The notes below the pieces were generated by a model. The model was not told where the DNA came from and searched no databases. It saw only the letters and a list, made by a program, of their open reading frames with translations. Shown in pieces: positions 58,869 to 64,000 of a stretch of DNA of 64,000 bases (the first letter of the stretch is position 1; each line of letters starts with the position of its first letter). This DNA is from Mytilus californianus (taxonomy: Eukaryota; Mollusca; Bivalvia; Mytilida; Mytilidae). The translations under genes were made by a program, and so were the position numbers. The DNA lies in contig NW_026262668.1 of the NCBI RefSeq assembly GCF_021869535.1, forward strand, positions 137,937,635 to 138,001,634, given 5' to 3'.

Positions 58869-59995
58869 TCACAGAGTTTAGTTTATGATATTTTTTAAAT
58901 TCATTGATATTTTCCACTTGTATCACATGTTTTGGAAATAATTCCCAAACGAGAATTCAAGAGACTGAAACATCAGAAAAAATACATCCTTAACTTTTCA
59001 TTCACAAAATCAAATATATTCATTCACAGATTTTCTCTGATATATTACAAATTCCTATAAAACCATTAAATAATCAAATTAAAATTGTGAAAATTGAAAA
59101 GTAAAAGCTTTTGGCAGAAATGTTATTGACATGAAGCATGTGTCATCCATTATTCTTTTAACAACAATTTAGTGGATCTGCTGCCTTAACTCATATGATA
59201 AAGAGTTTAAATATCAAATCAATTTTATAATGAATCAATCAATTACAATTGATTTTGAAGATTACTAAACCATTTTCAAATTATGATATTTTTTTATGAA
59301 GGAATAGTAGAAATTGAATGAAACTTTCCTTTCATGTTTGAATTAATAGAATACTATCAATTTACCTAATTCCCAAATTTATCAAGTTTTATCAAGATGT
59401 CTTTGATTGATCCCATTGTTTCTATAGACATAAAATACTTTTCAATTTGATTAAAATGGTGATAATTCTGAAGCAAAATGATAAATTGTCCCCAAGTTGG
59501 GATCAATTTTATTCGCTATTAGTTTTGTTTTGTTTGGCAAAGTAGATCCATTTCCACTATTTTCCATCAACATTTTATTTATGATAGTGCAAAGATATGT
59601 CACGTTGAATTGTTTTTGATGAAATGAGAAGTGAAAAATATAGTCTCTGTCAACAAAGAGATTGGATGGCATATTTATGAAGATTTGAAATATTTTACTC
59701 AAGATAAAAGTGAAATAGTTTTCTAATTTGAATACCCAGTTATTGCTACAATGTCAGACTGATCTATTGATATTTCATAAAGTTCTGGTGGTTCATATTG
59801 CCTGATTCTTCTCAGATAAATTTGACCGCAGACATAAATATTTCAATACTAAATATAAGAGATTAAATATTAAAGAAATATTATAAGACTGTAAAGGTCA
59901 CCAACATTAGAATATATGGACAAAAGATTCTCTTAAATATTATATAGGCTTATTACCTTGTATAGGAACTTTCTGTTTATGAAAATGAGATAATG
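58869..59995. other. No recognised feature
   Basis: AT-rich. The minus-strand frame at 59451-59702 has no recognisable signature and no splice context. Confidence 0.4.
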
Positions 59996-59999
59996 TCTT

Positions 60000-62900
60000 T
60001 ATTATTGAGCCTGCAACATATATGTCGCGAAAGAAAAAAACATAGTGATCTTAGATTCCATCGTCAGCGGCGTCAACATTTATGTTCAGTCTGTGGTTAA
60101 AGTTTTTTAAAACATCAATAAATTTGTCAAACCTTCATGGAATTTTAGGAAATTTGGACAGAAGCTTCTTTTTGACCAAAATACAGTATTCAGAGCAAAA
60201 TTTTTAAAATATTTATTTTCATTTTTCCGTATTTTTCTGATAAATGGACTTACTTTTTTTTACAGTTATCTTTCAGATTTAGTCTTTGATTAAAGTTTTT
60301 CAGTCACCAATAACTTTGTCAAATTTTCAAGGAATTTTAGGAAATTTGGACAGAGTCACAGGATTGATTTATGATTAAGAAATAAGGTCTGAAGCAAACT
60401 TTTGAAAATATATTTTTTTTATTCTCAGTATTTTTCTGATAGATGGACTTAGTTTTTTACAGTTAACTTACAGTTAACATTTACAGACATTTACAGTTAA
60501 CTTACAGTTAACATTTACAGACATTTACAGTTAGCATTTACAGACAGTCTAGGATAATATTTTGGAGCTCACCTGGCCCAAAAGGGCCAAGTGAGCTTTT
60601 CTCATCACTTGGCATCCGTCGTCGTCTGTCGTCGTCATGCGTTAACTTTTACAAAAATCTTCTCTGAAACTACTGGCCCAAATAAAACCAAACTTAGCCT
60701 AAATCATCCTTAGGGTATCTAGTTTAAAAAATTTATCTGATGACCCCCGCCCATCAACTAAGATGGCTCCCATGGCTAAAAATAGAACATGGGGTGAAAT
60801 ACAGTTTTTGGCTTATATCTCTGAAACTAAAGCATTTAGAGCAAATCTGAAAGAGGGCATACATGTTCATCAGGTCAAGATCTATCTGCCCTGAAATTTT
60901 CAGACGCATCAGACAACCCGTTGTTGGGTTGCTGCCCCTGAATTGGTAATTTTAATGAAATTTTGCAGTTTTTGGTTATCTTGAATATTATTATAGATAG
61001 AGATAAACTGTAAACAGCAATAATGTTCAGCAAAGTAAGATCTACAAATAAGTCAACATGACCAAAATTGTCAGTTGACTCCATAAAGAGTTATTGTCCT
61101 TTAAATCAATTTTTCACAATTTTTTGTAAATTTTTGTAATCTTTTACAAAAATCTTCTCCTCTGAAACTACTGGGCCAAATTAAACCAAACTTGGCCTAA
61201 ATCATCCTTAGGGTATCAAGTTTAAAAAATGTATCCAATGACCCTGCCCATCAACCAAGATGGCCCCCATGGCTAAAAATAGTACATGGGGGTAAAATGC
61301 AGTTTTTGGCTTATATCTCTGAAACTAAAGCATTTAGAGAAAATCTGACATGGGTAAAAATGTTCATCAGGTCAAGATCTATCTGCCCTGAAATTTTCAG
61401 ACGCATCAGACAACCCGTTGTTGGGTTGCTGCCCCTGAATTGGTAATTTTAATGAAATTTTGCAGTTTTTGGTTATCTTGAATATTATTATAGATAGAGA
61501 TAAACTGTAAACAGCAATAATGTTCAGCAAAGTAAGATCTACAAATAAATCAACATGACCCAAATAGTCAATTAACCCCTTAAGGAGTTATTGCCCTTTA
61601 TAGTCAATTTTTCACAATTTTTTGTTAATTTTTGTAATCTTCTACAAAAATCTTCTCCTGAAACTACTGAGACAAATTTAACCAAACTTGGCCACTATCA
61701 TCATTTGGGTATCTAGTTTTAAAAATGTGTTTGATGACCCCACCTACCAATCAACATGGCCAACATGGCTAAAAATAGAACATAGGGGTAAAATGCAAGT
61801 TTTGTCTATTATTTTTTGAACTGTTATAAATAGAGAAAATCTGAAATGAGTAAAAATGTTCAGATTGATAAGCTCTACCAATTGTCCATACACGTCAAAG
61901 CTGTTAGACAAATTCTTTTAGGAGTTATTGCCCATAAATGACAAATTTTACCATTTTTTTCATTTTTGCCTATTATCATGAAAACTATATTTCTGGAGTA
62001 ACATTTTTATCCCGTTATGCCTTATATGATTTAAATTTTAATGAAATTTTGCAGTTTTTGGTTATCTTGAATATTATTATAGATAGAGATAAACTGTAAA
62101 CAGCAATAATGTTCAGCAAAGTAAGATCTACAAATAAGTCAACATGACCAAAATTGTCAATTGACTGCATAAAGAGTTATTGCCCTTTAAAGTCAATTTT
62201 TTACAATTTTTTGTAAATTTTTGTAATCTTTTACAAAAATCTTCTCCTCTGAAACTACTGGCCCAAGTAAAACCAAACTTAGCCTGAATCATCCTTAGGG
62301 TATCTAGTTTAAAAAATGTATCCGATGACCCTGCCCATCAACCAAGATGGCCGCCATGGCTAAAAATAGAACATGGGGGTGAAATGCAGTTTCTGGCTTA
62401 TATCTCTGAAACTAAAGCATTTAGAGCAGATCTGAAATAGGGTATACATGTTCATCAGGTCAAGATCTATCTGCCCTGAAATTTTCAGACGCATCAGACA
62501 ACCCGTTGTTGGGTTGCTGCCCCTGAATTGGTAATTTTAATGAAATTTTGCAGTTTTTGGTTATCTTGAATATTATTATAGATAGAGATAAACTGTAAAC
62601 AGCAATAATGTTCAGCAAAGTAAGATCTACAAATAAATCAACATGACCCAAATAGTCAATTAACCCCTTAAGGAGTTATTGCCCTTTATAGTCAATTTTT
62701 CACAATTTTTTGTTAATTTTTGTAATCTTCTACAAAAATCTTCTCCTCTGAAACTACTGAGACAAATTTAACCAAACTTGGCCACTATCATCATTTGGGT
62801 ATCTAGTTTTAAAAATGTGTTTGATGACCCCCACTTACCAATCAATGGCCAACATGGCTAAAAATAGAACATAGGGGTAAAATGCAAGTTTTGTCTATTA

Positions 62901-63690
62901 TTTTTTGAACTGTTATAAATAGAGAAAATCTGAAAGAGTAAAAATGTTCAGATTGATAAGCTCTACCAATTGTCCATACATGTCAAAGCTGTTAGACAAA
63001 TTCTTTTAGGAGTTATTGCCCATAAATGACAAATTTTACCATTTTTTTCATTTTTGCCTATTATCATGAAAACTATATTTAGAGAATAACATTTTTATCC
63101 CGTTATGTCTTATATGATTTAAATTATAATAGATAAAGAAACACTTTAAATCACAAAAATGATCATCAAGGCAAGATCTATTTTAAAGTCAAATTTTGCC
63201 GATATAGTTAGCATGGTTAGTAGACTGTCACTCTTCATAGAAGTGATAGCCCTTAAATGAGGATTTTTTTTACCCTCTTTTGTGTTTTGAGCAAAAACTA
63301 AAGAAGATAGAGAGAAACCAAACAGACTAAAAGATCAGTAATACAAGATCAACAAAATAGAGATTTTTGTCATGAAGTCTATTCTCATCTTCAATGTTGG
63401 AGAGTGTCCTTTGTTTGATATGCACATAGACCAAGGTGAGCGACACAGGCTCTTTAGAGCCTCTAGTTTACATGATAAATTTGTAAACCTTTATGGATTG
63501 TTATGAAACTTGGACAGAAGCTAATCTTCGAGACCATGAAATAGCATCTAAAGAAAAAGTTTGCAATATTTTTAAAATTCTGTATTTTACTGATAAATGG
63601 ACTCACTTTTTAAGTCAACATTACACTTAAATTGACAGCAGCAATCGCAGGCGAGACACATGGTTCCGCAGAACCCCTTACAATTTTTTT
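60000..63690 (-). mobile_element. Dispersed element family D, copy 3, split by family H
   Basis: Left part 60000-60572: GAGCCTGCAACATATATGTC, a GTCAGCGGCGTCAAC tract, and modules with GGAAATTTGGACAGAAGCTT. Right part 63469-63690: CTTGGACAGAAGCTAATCTT, then GGCGAGACACATGGTTCCGC/AGAACCCC. The parts fit together around the inserted family H. A small ACAGTTAAC/ATTTACAG repeat lies at 60455-60545. Confidence 0.82.
60573..63468 (+). mobile_element. Dispersed element family H, copy 3, internally duplicated
   Basis: Full ends: AGCTCACCTGGCCCAAAAGG/GCCAAGTGAGCT start hairpin and GTGAGCGACACAGGCTCTTT/AGAGCCTCTAG end hairpin. A block of 1,088 bp (about 60948-62035) is repeated at about 62036-63123. Within it, smaller modules of about 497 bp recur. 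Three near-identical minus-strand short frames (60875-61084, 61372-61563, 62460-62651) are products of these duplications, not genes. Confidence 0.9.
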
Positions 63691-64000
63691 TCAGAACATT
63701 GATGGATCTAGGGGACTTTACCCCTAACCCCTTATGGTAGAAAAAAAAATAAATCTAAAACAAGGGCAGATCCATGGGGTCCCCTTATGGTGATAAATTG
63801 GTCTTTTTTGTACATTTTGTAATTTTTGACATATCTGTTCTAAATGTGTTTCCCTGATTTCTGTGTTTTTCTTTGTATCATTACATATTAAAGCTATGAA
63901 AGAAACATGAGAATAAAACATGCAATATACTTTGAAATATAAAAAGAAAGAAATGACAGTCAATGAGGCAACTATCTTTTGAAGACCAAAGAAGTTACAA
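63691..64000. other. No recognised gene; possible repeat edge
   Basis: CAGTCAATGAGGCAACTATC at the extreme right edge resembles the family B start (GCCAATGAGACAACTATC), so another copy may begin here and run out of the window. Confidence 0.45.

Noticed and set aside
60875..62651. Three almost identical 63-69 codon minus-strand frames as a gene family
   Set aside because: They are copies of the same family H module produced by the 497-bp and 1,088-bp duplications.

Overview
This is an AT-rich, repeat-saturated animal genomic window. The dispersed repeat families, the intron/exon structure and the lack of any compact gene layout point to a bivalve mollusc. From memory of the repeat families, a marine mussel (Mytilus-like) is most likely; no database was searched.

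One host gene can be read with confidence: YAE1 (YAE1D1) on the minus strand. It has three coding exons (25473-25342, 21669-21548, 16421-16250) whose splice phases join into a 141-residue protein with the glycine-every-fourth-residue core typical of Yae1. Yae1 works with Lto1 to hand ABCE1/Rli1 to the cytosolic iron-sulfur assembly machinery. Its introns are full of repeats; intron 2 holds a 3-kb minisatellite with higher-order structure. A 50-codon, frame-intact histone H2A fragment lies on the minus strand at 31938-31789, inside a dispersed repeat.

Layout: 0-6.3 kb has a 43-bp minisatellite, twin inverted 168-bp MITEs, a broken LINE split by insertions, and two more minisatellites. 6.3-15 kb has dispersed families B, C and D and a decayed LINE. 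15.9-25.5 kb is the YAE1 gene. 25.5-32.4 kb has two foldback palindromes, family F carrying a 917-bp TA-flanked insertion, and family G carrying the H2A fragment. 33.6-36.7 kb is a nest of family H with a TTAA-flanked MITE, family J and family C. 38.8-44.2 kb has families L, C, H with nested I, and a LINE C-terminal ORF. 45.7-53.5 kb is mostly minisatellites (28, 50, 44 and 54 bp) with a retroelement remnant and family F. 55-64 kb has families I, F, E, K and D, and a duplicated family H.

Family letters A-M are local labels for this window only. Many of these families share one plan: a terminal hairpin, a short simple-sequence tract, direct modules of about 150-170 bp, and a second end that repeats an arm of the hairpin. 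This resembles the non-autonomous pearl/HINE elements described from bivalves. No CRISPR array, operon, tRNA or rRNA was seen.
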